From Arthrobotrys musiformis (Eukaryota; Ascomycota; Orbiliomycetes; Orbiliales; Orbiliaceae), in the NCBI GenBank assembly GCA_036971715.1, contig JAVHJL010000007.1, forward strand, positions 930,001 through 994,000: DNA of 64,000 bases, read 5' to 3'. The notes below the pieces were generated by a model, which saw only the letters and a program-made list of their open reading frames with translations, was not told the DNA's origin and ran no database searches. A program made the translations under genes and the position numbers. Positions 48,754-60,632 of this stretch are shown here, in pieces (position 1 is the stretch's first letter; each line of letters begins with the position of its first letter).

Positions 48754-50185
48754 CTATATCCCGAGCCAGGATTTGCTCCTCTCCCAAACCAAGAAAGACG
48801 TCCTATATACGCAAATTTATTAGCACGTTTCTAATGTATAATACCCAATTGAGGAAGTTGGAGCTTACGCAGTCATCGGCACGATCTTCACAAAGCCAAT
48901 GCTCAACCCAATATAGAAGCCCCTGAATCCTCTTTCTCTGAATATTATCTTTGCTGTTTCCGCCACATTGAAAGCCCTTCCGTCGCCAACGGCCCCGCCA
49001 ACCTGCATCCGCCTTCTAATAATCTCAAGCGGATAACTGGCAGTTTGTCCTACTAATCCTGCAACTCCACCTGCGAATAACTGTGCCGGTGTTGTGAGTT
49101 TCGATCGCTGAGAATGGCTATACGGCTCCTTGTTATCAAGTGAAATTCCGGTATTCGGTCTCACACAGTACTTTTCAAACTGTGGAGAGCGGAGAAGGTC
49201 GCCCATCAGATCATGTGCAAGGAAGGAACACCCAGCATATGGCAAAATGCCAAGAATTGTTGGAAAGAAGCCGCGGTAGAAATTCGCGATACCGGACAAT
49301 GGTGATCGAACTTGGTGTGGCAGAGCATCGTAAGTGGCAGCCGAAGCGTCAGAAGCCGTGGTAGCGGCAGATCGGGCGATATTGAAGGCCGGATTTGAGG
49401 ATTGTGGGAGGGATGAGAAGGGTCTCCGGGACGGTGGCGGTTCCTGGTAGATTTGACGGAATATAGTTGTGATCGAGGTTTTGTAGTTCTTCTTCGTTTC
49501 ATACGCCAGACGGACACGGGTTAACTCTAGTGGATAGGTGAAGAATACGGATGTTACGCCTGCGGGTCATAATAACCACCAATTAGCATGTCATATTCAG
49601 CATACGGTTCGTATATGATATTCGAATGCGCACATACCAGCCAACGAACCACTCAATAACCGTCTAACCACCGTCTCATGCTCCTTGCTCGAAATCAATA
49701 TCGCTCGATACTGCTCGTATGCCAAAAACTTTATGGCGGCATAAGGGAAGACCCGAACGAGGGTCATCGAGTGCCCTCTAAACAGCCCTATGAATCCATC
49801 TTGGTGGTAGATGTTGCGCACGGCATTCCCAAAGCCGAACCACGAACCGGTATATTTCTGAAACTGCGGAGACGACGTCTGGAAGAGAATCTTGACACGA
49901 TCGAGCGGGGCGATAAGGGTTTTTGCCTATTTTTATCAATATCAATATCGGGATATCTGTCAGCGATATAATTTTTCACCCGAAATGTGATCAGTTTTGA
50001 GGCGAACAAATACGTACAGTGCAACCGGCAACACCGCCAGCTAGACCGCTACGGATAAGAAAATCCAGCGACTGTTCCTTCCGTCTGGGAGCCGGCGTAG
50101 GGGCATTTTTAGCGGTGTCTTTCTCTGGTTTTAACGGTGATAATAGCGGTGGTCCATCGTGGGACTGCGGCATGCTAACGTTCAT
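48754..50185 (-). CDS. LEU5: Mitochondrial carrier, LEU5/SLC25A16-type (coenzyme A transporter-like)
   Basis: Minus-strand exons 50185-50018, 49926-49638, 49559-48869 and 48802-48754 give 398 residues. The three carrier repeats are visible through their P-x-D/E-x-x-K/R signatures: PLDRVK, PLELTR and PLEIIR. The opening DFLIRSGLAGGVAGC followed by APLDRVKILFQTSSPQF and the overall arrangement match yeast Leu5 and human SLC25A16, inner-membrane carriers linked to coenzyme A accumulation in the matrix. A long hydrophilic insert between repeats 2 and 3 (Ser/Pro/Ala-rich) is notable. The final exon is only 16 codons but supplies the expected end of TM6 (TSFLVWERSKSWLGI). Substrate is inferred from family; SLC25A42-like carriers are the main alternative. 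Confidence 0.85.
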
Positions 50186-51034
50186 GTTGACGAAGAGAAA
50201 GGGAAGGGAAGAAAGGGAGAAGGGAAAAACACAGGCGAGGGCGACAGCCGAAAATAAAAATTAAAAAAATCAGGGCAAGTGACGTCGGCTGAGCGAAGGT
50301 TAATGCACAGCGGCCGGAAAAACAGGACCAGCTGAGCTGCTTCCGTTGGATCGAATAATTATAATCACATGCGGCCGCCCTTTTCCTCTGTTAAAATATT
50401 ATACTATATACGATATACATAAAAAAAAATATTCAAAAGAAGTATCAAAAATTGGAGGAAGATGGAGCAGTATTATTTGGAGGGAGAGTATGGGGAAGAA
50501 ATTTGCAGAGTGGATAAGGTAATTCCATTCTTTAAGTTAGCTACAAAAGAAACTCAAAGAAAAAAAAAAAAAAAATATAAAACCTCAACCTCATCTGGTT
50601 GCTGCCCATGCGATGCCCCATGGCCCGTAGCCCAGCACTTATCTATCACCACAAAAGAGGTACCGCATGACCAAACTGCGGGCGCGAGATACCTCATTGC
50701 TAATGGCCCAGCTTCGGTTGGCCGCGGTGTCAGCAGAAACGGTCGGACATTCCCCACAAAGAGAGCTCAGCCAGGGCCACTAGCCGAGGGTTCTTCTGGC
50801 CACCGAGTCCGATGTTATCACCCAGCTCTCCTCGATTGTTCCGACTCCAGATTCTCAGAGTCTTCTTTCGGCTTGGCTTTATAAAAAAAATCCGGGGAAA
50901 TGCGATAATTCAATTGATTGATAATATTAAAATAGAAAATTATATTGGAAGACCCGTCGCTAAGAAACACTCACAAAATGGAAAACCTGACGTGACAATG
51001 CAATGACAGAATAAGGAAGCAAGTAAATATTATA
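50186..51034. other. Intergenic
   Basis: Promoter of the carrier gene and 3' flank of the kelch-like gene's left neighbour region. A 140-codon ATG frame at 50462-50884 (plus) crosses a 14-A run and has no domain, so I do not call it. Confidence 0.4.
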
Positions 51035-53258
51035 TTATCGTGCTGGCAGCTCGCCCCTGGTCTCTCCGCTGTCCAGCTCGTAAACAGACCGCCCGGTTGA
51101 TGGAGTTCTCTCAATACCCCCTGCGGGCCTCTCATCCCCCGGCAGCTCCATGGCTGCATCTCTTCCATTTTGTGAATTCTGCTTGAGTGGATCGAACGCC
51201 TCGCCATTGGCCCCATTCGAAGGCTGTTGGGTCCCATCCAACTCTGGCTTTTCATATCTCATCATTTCACGTCTTCCGGTGGGCGCAATACCTGTAGCCA
51301 GTGGAATACTAGGAATGTCTTCCTCGTCCGGGTTTCGTTTTCTGATGAAGAAAAACCAAATTAAGCCGACGATTAGTGCAATTCCTAGGACGCCGCCTAC
51401 TACCCCACCTACGACCCCGGCAACATTGGGACCCGATGGCTCGGAGTCGCCATTATCTGGACTACCTGTTGCGCTAGTACTTGGAGACGCTGTGGGTGAC
51501 GTCGCTGCGAAGGCGGTGGGTTGGTCTATTCTTTTTACTGTCGTGGCGAATATATCTTCCAGCGCCGTATTGTCGAAGCCTCCAGGAGGCTCCCTGGTGC
51601 GAGCCAACCCTCGCCAGCTATATTTCCATATAAAAATTAGTGTCAACCCATATATACCTCCCTTTAATGAGTATGGGAAGAGGGAAGGACTTACTCTCCT
51701 CCAATCAGCTCGTAAATCTGCTTTGGCTGACTATACGACCGATTCGGATTAAGCTCCTCCGTCCACTCGAAAACCGTGGTATCAAGAACCACCAACGGCG
51801 GATGTGTCGCATTACAGGCTCCTGTATTCACAGGCGTATTATTTCTCGCATTATTCCCTTGAATCTGCCCGCCGAGCACAATCATTTGTGCATCATTCCA
51901 CATGGCGCATTTGCCTGTCTGTCGACCCCATCTGTCATCGCCCAATCGCTGGTCGCTGGGTGTTACGTCCAACCATTGGAACGTGGGAAGGATGAGAACA
52001 TGCACGCGGTTTGTAGCCGCGACGTTGGAGAGCTTGTAACCACCGTAGATTGTGATTTGGAAGGATGAGTCGTCCGGAGCCGCTGAGACACCGGAGCAGA
52101 AGCTTAGACGGCCGTCTGGGATGTCTTTGGATCCATTCCCACCGGTTGCCTGTACTGTGAACCTACGGTTCTATGTTAGCAACGGAGATTTTCAGATTTG
52201 TGAAACGTCGGAAAAGGCAGACATACCACTGTTGCGAATCGATATCAAAGACAAAGATATCCCTCATGTCCCTGTACGATCCCACATTCGGATCCGCGAA
52301 TTGACTATGGTCGTCGGGCTGTCCCCCTTATCAACTTCTACTCTCGCCTCTCATTTTATGATACCCTCAGAAGCAGAACTTACATCAACCCCGCCAAATC
52401 CTACTAATATCCCCTTCTTCCCATACCTCACATACTGCAAAGTTCCATACAACAAAGTCGGCCCCCTCCCCGCCCCTTCCAACCACTTCACCTTATCATC
52501 TCCTTCACTCGCATCCAAAATCTGCATCCAAGGCCTCGTCGGCGCCCTCTTCTCCAACGCACCCTCCTCCCCTCTCTTCCTCTTCCTCTTCTGCGAATTC
52601 CTATAACTCCCCGTATAATACATCACCCCCGTAGCAGGATCACTAGCCCATCCGCCAGCATATATCTGTTCGGGCACATTCTGATCATCCGCGATGGTAA
52701 CTTCTTTAAACTCCTCGGTTTCGGCATTATACGTCCATATAGCGGAGTTTGATATCGACGGGTCGTAAAAGTATATTGTGGTGTTGGTGTAGATTCCTAT
52801 ACCTGCGTCGGAGTTTACGGGGAAGCCATCCGGGGTGTCGATTGAGCTGTAGACGGTGGATTTTATGGTCGTGTGGGCGGTTACGGAGTTTGTTAGGTCT
52901 ATTGAGAAGAGTTTGCGTTCTGTGGTATTTTATATAAAAATGGTGAGAGTTAGATGTGTATAGAATTTTGCGGATATATATGGGATAATATTAATAGATT
53001 ACACGTACGTCGGATTTGAACGTTGCCGTCGGTGAATGTGTATGTTCCCGCGGCGTAGAAGAGTTTACCACCAACGATTGCGGCTATATATTATTATGTA
53101 ATAGTTAGATACCATTTTTCCAGGGTGTATACGGATATACAGCGAAAGCGCGCAAGGGGGAAAAGAGAGGACTACTTACTGAATTGGTTGATCACCGTAC
53201 ACAGATCTCCAGTCGCCCGGGGTAAGAGCGCATGCTCCTCTCCGTAGAGAGTTGGCAT
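51035..53258 (-). CDS. Kelch-like repeat protein with C-terminal membrane span
   Basis: Minus-strand exons 53258-53180, 53083-53009, 52919-52384, 52318-52227, 52162-51695 and 51617-51035 give 610 residues with consistent phases. The ectodomain carries kelch-type strands (e.g. TAIVGGKLFYAAGTYTF, FQITIYGGYKL, AQMIVLGGQI, ILVGFGG), suggesting a beta propeller. A Ser/Thr/Pro-rich stalk leads to a Gly/Val-rich membrane span (AGVVGGVVGGVLGIALIVGL), then a basic stop and a disordered tail of about 110 residues. Similar fungal proteins begin with a signal peptide, but the first visible exon (MPTLYGEEHALLPR) has none. Either a 5' exon was missed or the start is altered. Likely a surface protein with unknown ligand. 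Confidence 0.8.
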
Positions 53259-55595
53259 CCTTTTTTGTTCAAGTCGTAAAGACTCCCCCAATATATAAGA
53301 AGGATGATATATAAATCTCTTTTGTATAGTCTTCTTTAGTCTGTTATATGTATAAATATGAGCTTCCCGACGGAGAAGTCTGGCAGCAAGCTTCGTCGGC
53401 CGAGTAGTCCTGTTATCCCAGCTATACTATTCTCAGGGAGAATTGGAGTAAGATTTCCAAGCGATACCGGGAAACCTAAGGCCGATATTGATATCTATCC
53501 CTTCCTCCTGTCTAATTTCCGGGCGGCGTCGGTAGATTTGAATAGCTCCGAGTCTTGTGAAATGTCAGATGGCCAAAAAAAAAAAGATCCTGTACGACCT
53601 TATTACAAACGCAATTGAAATCGAGCCTCCATGCTTTTCTTCTCTCTTAAAGATTCTTTAATATTTTGTCGAGGGGGCTGCCTGTGTATATGCTATTCCT
53701 GTAGCGCGCTCTAAAACAAAATAGGCAGTTGCGACAACCGTTCATGCAACAGGTACCTCTTTTTTTCTCCTCGAGGTTTGATTTTCGCCTTTTTCGTTGA
53801 ATTTTATTAAATTGCACCCGAGAGCTCCCTCTTGAAACCTTCGAGATCAATATATTCTTTCGCGTTGTTTGGCCGCTGAAGATGTTGGAAATGACGGAGA
53901 CTTTTTAGCTACCACACTTCGAAATACAAAAAGCCGTCTACGCAAATGTCTCAGAAACCAAAAGATAGGGAAAGTTTCGAAAGGCAAAAAAATATTAAAA
54001 ACACCAACGGTTATTAGTGCGACACGAAGGAGTATTTAACGGAAGGGGGGCTGTTATAGTAGGTCGATCTTGACGTTGCATTTTTCTTGTTCAAAAGAGA
54101 AAGATCGATGGCCCTTGTTTTTCTTGAAACTAGCTTGGCCCAGCATATTTGCTTCATGGGGGCGCTAGGCTTCCGGACGGCAAGAAGGAGTGTCATCATT
54201 ATTGCCTTGCAACAGTTAACGGTCAACAAACATCCCATTCGCAAGCGCAAGCCCATAGCAGAGGATAGATAGGTAGAAAACACGGTTGACAATAATACCA
54301 TTTTGCACTTGCCCCGGTCTCCCAAGTTTTTTTCTTTCATTTGTTGCTCGGATTGGGTATAATTATTTCAGTGGTTCTGCATTTCGATACGAACGATGGG
54401 TGGGCTGATTGATTGGATCCCAGCATGTATTCTTCAATTTTTCAACATATCTCTCTGTATCGAATCACTTCCCGAAATTGCATGGAGCGTTGGCATCTCG
54501 CCCTGAAGGTGGCCTCGAACCCTAGTCCCGGCACTTGGAGTGGGTCAATTCTTTGCTCGAACTGGTGTGTGGTCAGCGCGCGACCCCGGGTATATATGTA
54601 TCATACATGTCATGGTCGATATTATAGGCCTAACTATAGACTCCGTCAAGGGTAGCTGGCCCAATGGGATTTGATATCGATCGATTGGTTTGAGGTCTAT
54701 CGGAGCTAAGACAACATTGCAACAAGCAGGATATCTTGATTTGGATATCGCAGGCTGAGGTCATGAGAGCTGCTTTTGCATTTTGTAAACCAGCCCTCGC
54801 GTGTATATATTTGGTGGTGGGCTTTTTTTCCCCCTGCTCAGGCCGGCATGCCGGTGCGTGCCTGGTGTGGAGAATTTTTGCTTGGCAGATTATAAGCTTA
54901 AGTTATCACAATCGGCGCTGGAGTGCAGGAACAAGGAAGCTTAAGGCATGCGCATGATTCAGGTTGAATTTTTTTCTGTTTTGTTTTTTTCTGTTTAATC
55001 CGTGCGCGCCGTAAATTTCGAGATGTTTCTTGATATTGAGATCAGGTGTTTACTTGAGTCCGTTCGCATGAACATTTTGGCGCCTAGGTCAGGCATATGT
55101 CCTTTCCTGGGGAGAATATACGGCGATTGAGCATGATCGGGGTGGGTAGGCACGACTTAATTTTGTGAGGTCAGTATCTCTACGGCGCAACTTGCATGAT
55201 CGGTATTTATAGACGCAAAATCAATATAATTTATAGATTTTATGTGTAACAGTCTATGTGGCTCACAGCATTGACCAGAAAGAAGGTGGATACATTGCAT
55301 AGCTGGCGTCGAATATATTGCTTCGTGATCATGCAGATAACTTTAAACCGTCTAGGGAGATAGATTGGCGCCCCCTCTTTTGATAACTTAGTATATGATG
55401 TATTATATTCCCTATAATTTAACCGGGAATTAATTCATATTCACTGCATCTAGGACAAGGTTATCCCTTCCTCTCGCTCCCAGACTCTTCGCATCGCGCT
55501 GCTATCCCACAGCTGTCGCAAAGCGAAACCGCTCTAGCCACCCGGTCCTAGCTACTAAGAACCAAACCCATGTATAAATCACCTCTCTCACACTC
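53259..55595. other. Long intergenic region
   Basis: About 2.3 kb containing the promoter of the kelch-like gene and 3' flank of the F-box gene. Only short unsupported frames are present. No RNA gene or repeat of note is seen. Confidence 0.45.
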
Positions 55596-57248
55596 TCATT
55601 TCTGGGCTAGCAAATCTCTCAACCCAGTTCCCATAGACCATGCCACCCTCGCCGCCTTCCACTGCTCTTCCCGTACTTTTGCATCCGTCTGCCCGTTCCA
55701 GAATACCTCGGTCGAATTGAACCCGCTTTTCCTCCCGGAGCACATCAAATACCACGGTTCTCTCAGGTAGTCTAGTGATTTCAGAGGTGCGGTTATCCCA
55801 TACGCGGCTTTGATGAAGCAGTAGCTTGCTGAAAGGAAGAAGTGGTCCGACTCTTCGAATCTCACGTATCTCCGTGGATCCATTGGGTTTAAGATTTGTA
55901 CTATTTTCTGGAGGACCGGATACGGGAGATCTTGTAATGTGGCCCTAGGACGGGGTGGGAGTGGGATTATGGTGAACCCGCGGACTATTGAGAGAAACTT
56001 CTCGGTCCTTACGGGGTTTATGGGGTATAGTCTTCGAAGTTCTATAGGGTTAGGATCAGTGGATAGGCAGAGTTTGTATTCGGTGGCGAGGTATAGCCAG
56101 AACCCTTCCCGCGGTAAGGCTTGCTTGCGGGGCGTGCGGGCGTTGAGAAGCGACGGGTCGCTTGGGAGGTCGAATGCTTCGATTCTTGTGAGTCTGATTG
56201 TGACTACTCCGCATCTGGCGCAGCCTCTCCGGTTACTCAGGTATTCGCAAGAACAGGAGTACTCGTAAGGCGTCGGGAGGGATCCGACCATTTGATAATT
56301 CGTGGTACGAAGGCAGTGAAGGCAAATGCTGGCGTAGTAGTATGCTTCGTGCACCGGCCTCAAGCTTTCGGGTATCCCATCTGGTGTATTTGTGGAATCC
56401 GGCTTGTTTGGTAGATTTTTGAGGTCGGGTGGTTTGTACCCTACACGCCATCGATCGTGTATCCAGTGCCCTAGTTCCTTGGAACTACATACCGTTCTGA
56501 ATTGAAGCCCAGAGCTCGTCTGTGTGTATTCAGTCAAGAACTTGTGTGCGCCGGTACCGAACAGGGAATTGGAGTAGTTTGGGGAAGAGAATAAATCCCT
56601 TGGACACCGGTGATGTTCACACCATATTGTAGAGTAGACAACCTTCCGTTTCGAATCCTCGTTAACCGCTCGATCCGGCGTATTAGAATTGAATAGTAGT
56701 TTTTGCACAATACTGGTGGAATATTTGAAGACCGCTTTGTGGGTGCGGTAGAGGTGTGCGGGGTAAAACACGCCGCTCAGGGTATCAAGAAAGAGAGCAG
56801 TTGGACAGGAAGGGGGACATAGCGGGTGTGTGCAGTAAGGACACTTTTCTTGTGAAACCCGAGAGGGTGGGAGGAATCGCTGGTGTGTTCGGTGAGAACA
56901 AAGGGCCTCGGCCTTTCTTTCATTTCTGAACAGGGCTTTGACCCTTGGCGATATCTGAATCTTTAGAGTATCTTCAAGGCTCTTGTCTACCGCAAGTGAT
57001 TCAATCGCGGGGCAAATCCAGCGGAGTTTCTTTGTTGTTAGAGAGAGAGCGATTAGATCCCGCGTGTGGAGGTAGTTTAGGAACAGGATGAGAATGTCGA
57101 GAGGGAGGTTGAGGAAGGCAGGGTCCTGGGCAGGAGAAGGAGCCTTTAAGCCTTCTTCGATGACGCTGCCCACAGCCGCACCCGAAGGCGCATTAGCTGC
57201 TGCCTCGGACTCAGATAGATACAGTCTGCGAAAGACATTCGTGAGCAT
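55596..57248 (-). CDS. F-box protein with Cys/His clusters, 550 aa
   Basis: This is an intronless protein. The F-box lies at about residues 45-80 (LNLPLDILILFLNYLHTRDLIALSLTTKKLRWIC, quoted in two pieces: LNLPLDILILFLNYL and HTRDLIALSLTTKKL), so Skp1 binding is likely. After it come several Cys/His groups: C117-S-H119, then CPYC with two further Cys at 136-148, C210/C215 with His pairs between, and a later C-x-x-C plus C-x-C-x10-C-x-x-C group at about 325-370. These resemble zinc-binding knuckles but match no named domain I know. Substrate is unknown. The ATG at 57248 is the first in frame. Confidence 0.75.
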   Translation of the reverse strand: MLTNVFRRLYLSESEAAANAPSGAAVGSVIEEGLKAPSPAQDPAFLNLPLDILILFLNYLHTRDLIALSLTTKKLRWICPAIESLAVDKSLEDTLKIQISPRVKALFRNERKAEALCSHRTHQRFLPPSRVSQEKCPYCTHPLCPPSCPTALFLDTLSGVFYPAHLYRTHKAVFKYSTSIVQKLLFNSNTPDRAVNEDSKRKVVYSTIWCEHHRCPRDLFSSPNYSNSLFGTGAHKFLTEYTQTSSGLQFRTVCSSKELGHWIHDRWRVGYKPPDLKNLPNKPDSTNTPDGIPESLRPVHEAYYYASICLHCLRTTNYQMVGSLPTPYEYSCSCEYLSNRRGCARCGVVTIRLTRIEAFDLPSDPSLLNARTPRKQALPREGFWLYLATEYKLCLSTDPNPIELRRLYPINPVRTEKFLSIVRGFTIIPLPPRPRATLQDLPYPVLQKIVQILNPMDPRRYVRFEESDHFFLSASYCFIKAAYGITAPLKSLDYLREPWYLMCSGRKSGFNSTEVFWNGQTDAKVREEQWKAARVAWSMGTGLRDLLAQK

Positions 57249-57883
57249 CGTGATATCATATGCTTCCCTTTCGTTTTGTTTTGTCGGGAAGGGGCCTGAA
57301 AGGATCCCGAAGTTATCGAATCAATGCTAGCGCTCGAACAGCGCAGTTTTGCAATTGCGCAATATGACAGGGATGTATCCGATTCGATGAAAGGCAACTA
57401 ACCAAGAGCGAGCTACTTCATATGCTCTGCACGGCAATATGACAAATTAGTATATCCAACCAACAGACAGATGTTTGTATTTGTCGCACCAGAAAAAAGG
57501 CCAAGATGCCCAATTACAAATAATCGATATCCGCTGCTATCGCCCAGTCGGAAATCTGGCTTGTCGTCGTCAGCGCTTATGTCCAATCCGTTCGCTGCTT
57601 TTACTAATATCTTCCTATCGCGGCTTCATGTGAATTTCATGCTTCAATGAACCTTTTCGAAGGGCTGCTTGGCACAGTGGCTGAAGCTTGGAGTTGCATT
57701 ATCTCTGTTGCATTGTTGTTTTACTGCAGTCAGCCGGCTGAACTCGAGCTGAAAGCTGACTGTATAAAGAAGCTTGCTTGACTTCACTACCCCGCGAACT
57801 CGAGTGTTCGGAGCCTCCTTCTTGATATTCCACCTTTTCCCTCAATAACTATCGGATACGAGGGGAAACAATCAATTGCAATC
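57249..57883. other. Divergent promoter region, F-box / cytochrome b561
   Basis: This 635-base spacer between divergent genes presumably holds both promoters. No other feature is seen. Confidence 0.45.
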
Positions 57884-58805
57884 ATGAGATTCACGATTTT
57901 TCACCACCTGGTGGTTTTATTCGGTAGGCGTTTTCCTTCAATATCAAAATATCGAGCCGAATGCAATAGTTCGGTTGAGACTCGACTCCAGGCTAACATT
58001 CCGCCCTGTAGCCTGCCAGGCCCTCGCTAATAACTCGGCTCCACCCGAGTCCAGCCTGCAACGAACCGCCCCAGAACTTGGGTCACTTCACAACGCTGCA
58101 GCTGTCCCAGAATTCAAATCTATCTCCAAACGCCAAAACATAGATGGCCCAGACTCCGCAGCCGGCGAGCCAGGCCACGGCGGCCGTCGCACAATCAAAA
58201 CCACCCCAGCTAAACGCCGCACATTCCGTATAGCCCACGGAACAATAATGGGCGTCGCATTCACAATCGGCTTCCCATCCGGTGCCATCTTCATCCGTGT
58301 CTTAAAACCTCCAAATCACGTCTACATCCACGCCGCCACGCAAATTTTCTCCACGGCCATGGCGTTCACCGGAATGGGATTGGGAATTTGGCTCGGGTTG
58401 AATGTTAGATACCTGGACTACCTCCACACGATCATTGGGTTTGCCGTCATAGCCAGCTTGGTAATACAGCCGGTTCTAGGCCTGATCCACCACATCAGGT
58501 TCAAAAAGGTCAAGAGATCTACGTGGTGGGGTTTCGTTCACCGGTGGTACGGCAGGGTGATCGTGGTCGTCGGCATAGTTAATGGTGGACTGGGACTCCT
58601 GTTGGCGGAAAATACTCGGGCGGGAGAAATCGCCTATGCGGCCGTAGCTGGTCTCGCGGGGTTTACGTATTTAATGGTAGTTGTCCAATGGATCTTTAGG
58701 ACCAGGGCCGTTGAGAAAACCATGAAGAAGCAGCAGCAAAAGAAGGATTACATGGAACCCGCCGGAGAGTCTAGGGAAGCTGTGGGGTTGATGCAGGTTC
58801 CCTGA
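57884..58805 (+). CDS. Cytochrome b561-domain membrane protein
   Basis: Exons 57884-57923 and 58012-58805 join in phase 1 to give 277 residues. Residues 1-19 form a signal peptide that spans the intron (MRFTIFHHLVVLF, then ACQALA). A hydrophilic stretch of about 55 residues follows, then five hydrophobic segments. Histidines placed as in b561 heme ligands are visible: in IAHGTIMGVAF, YIHAATQIF, LHTIIGF and FVHRWYGR. Such proteins pass electrons across membranes from ascorbate or similar donors. No DOMON domain precedes the b561 part, unlike many fungal relatives. The upstream in-frame extension within intron 1 lacks an ATG and was not used. Confidence 0.88.
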
Positions 58806-59272
58806 TATCGATGGCGTGATTGAGGAAAATTTGATATTGGGAGTTTGGGATTGGTTTATAATTATGGGTTTATGCATGTGCTACTGTACTTTTTCGTTGT
58901 GGTTTTTTTGGTCTCGCACGGCGTGGGATTCATTATGTAAGGGAACTGACCGGTTTCATAAAATTTATAAAAGAAGGTGCTTGATTGCAGATTTTCTGGG
59001 TCTCTGGGAATTGGCCGAGGCCACGGTGCTTACAAATTAAGAAGATTTTTTTATATTGCTTTTTAAAAATAATTAATGAAGTCAGACATCCGGTGTTCGC
59101 CTGTAGCATAGGCTTTGAGCGTTTGTCGTCGACCGCATGGAAGCGAATTACGAAATGGAAACACGAGACAAATAGATTCTAGAGCAAATGAGGAAATTAA
59201 TATGCAAGCTCAAGCAGACATTGAATGGGATGCAACGGGTTCAATCTATATCTATTAATGCGACTCTTGGAT
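58806..59272. other. Intergenic between convergent genes
   Basis: 3' flanks of the b561 gene (plus) and the GPI-type gene (minus). Nothing else is seen. Confidence 0.45.
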
Positions 59273-59801
59273 TTAAAGGGTCGCCATGAGGACACCAACG
59301 CCACCGAACGCAGCCATAATGCTGTGCCAGTTGATGTTATTGGCCACACCCTGGCCGGTGTAGGTGCTATCAAATGATATTAGTACACTTTATATTAATA
59401 TGTATATATGTGTAGTGAAGCTCTGTACTCACGCCGAAGGAAGGGTAGTGGCAGTGGTGGTAGTATCTGTGCTGCACGCACAGGTCTCGGTCGTTGTGCC
59501 AGTCCACGTGGTAGTGCTTGAAGCATCGGTCACAGTGGTAGAAGCTGTGGTGGACTCCGTCGTAGATGCTGCAGTAGTGGTGTCAGTGACAGTGCTAGTA
59601 GCAGTATCAGTAGTCGCTGTGGTGCTGCTAGTGTCAGAGACGGTGGTGGTTGTGGTTGAAGAATCCTCTGTAAATCATAATATAAAACGCTTAGCTATAC
59701 ACATCATGATGCTGATGGATGGAGATGAGACAATATAACATACGGGCTAGGACACCTGCCGCGAGGGCGAGGACAGAAAGGGTAGTGACTCTGAATTGCA
59801 T
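59273..59801 (-). CDS. Small Ser/Thr-rich GPI-type wall protein, 128 aa
   Basis: Minus-strand exons 59801-59744, 59667-59433 and 59366-59273. Exon 1 encodes a signal peptide (19 residues ending GVLA). Exon 2 is almost wholly Thr, Ser, Ala and Val with one C-A-C pair, the composition of heavily O-mannosylated wall proteins. Exon 3 ends in a short hydrophobic tail (IMAAFGGVGVLMATL) after small/polar residues, as expected for a GPI-addition signal. The protein would sit on the plasma membrane or wall; no catalytic domain is present. The Val-rich open frame on the opposite strand is its antisense shadow. Confidence 0.82.
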
Positions 59802-60632
59802 CTTGGCAAAAAGGTTTATCTTTTCGAGTAAGATCTGAAAGATGCACTGTAGATATTAACCTGTTCTAGCGAATGACAACGATCCGACCGTGTGAGAAAG
59901 ATGGAGGAAAGGTGAAGATTGGCAGTAGCGGGAGATCCGCGGTCTGCCTTTTATTGATGCCATCTTAAGATTGTGGTAAAGGTGTCAATAGGCTACGTGG
60001 TTTGGATATATTTACGTCGTTTTTGCGACGGTTTTATGAGCGGTATATGTATGAGGTTGTATAATTAATATGATAAGTCCTCATGGCGACACCTAGCTTT
60101 AGCAACGTAGCTAGTTCGACTATTCTATTAAATTGAATACTTGTTGAAACACACTATGTGAGTAAATCGGAAAGTTGCGAGCTTGATTTGAAAGTTAAAT
60201 TCGAAATTGCGAATATCTCCAGTCCCTAGTATAGCATCGAGATACTTGAAATTTTGAAGTCAGGGACGTACGCATTGCATTGAAATTGTATGCGAGGAGG
60301 TTTGTTGCATTTTCCGTGGCGCATGCGTTGTCTTTCTCGTGGCGGCGCCAGGGCCGAAATGAGTTCCTTGTGGGACCGGAAAGTTGCGTGAATCTGCTGG
60401 CTATCAATTCGACAATCAATCCCCCTTTTTAGTCTCCTAGATGTGCGTAATCTTCAGCTATAATGTCCTCAGCACCAGAAATCGCACAAGATTTAAAACC
60501 TACAACAATCATCTTGCCAATGCGACGGGCAAGACGTATCGCCCAGCTAGCTAGCTAACGGTATCAAACTCCTGACGCGATAGATTTGGTAGCGCCATAC
60601 CCAATTACATCAAAACTAGCGAAGGGGGAAAC
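59802..60632. other. Divergent promoter region, GPI-type / GT90
   Basis: An 831-base spacer with both promoters. A CTAGCTAGCTAG run lies near 60546. Nothing else is recognised. Confidence 0.45.

Noticed and set aside
50462..50884. 140-codon plus-strand ATG frame
   Set aside because: It includes a Lys run encoded by a poly(A) stretch and then unrelated low-confidence sequence; likely chance.
59364..59738. Val-rich 124-codon plus-strand frame
   Set aside because: Antisense of the Thr/Ser-rich exon of the GPI-type protein.
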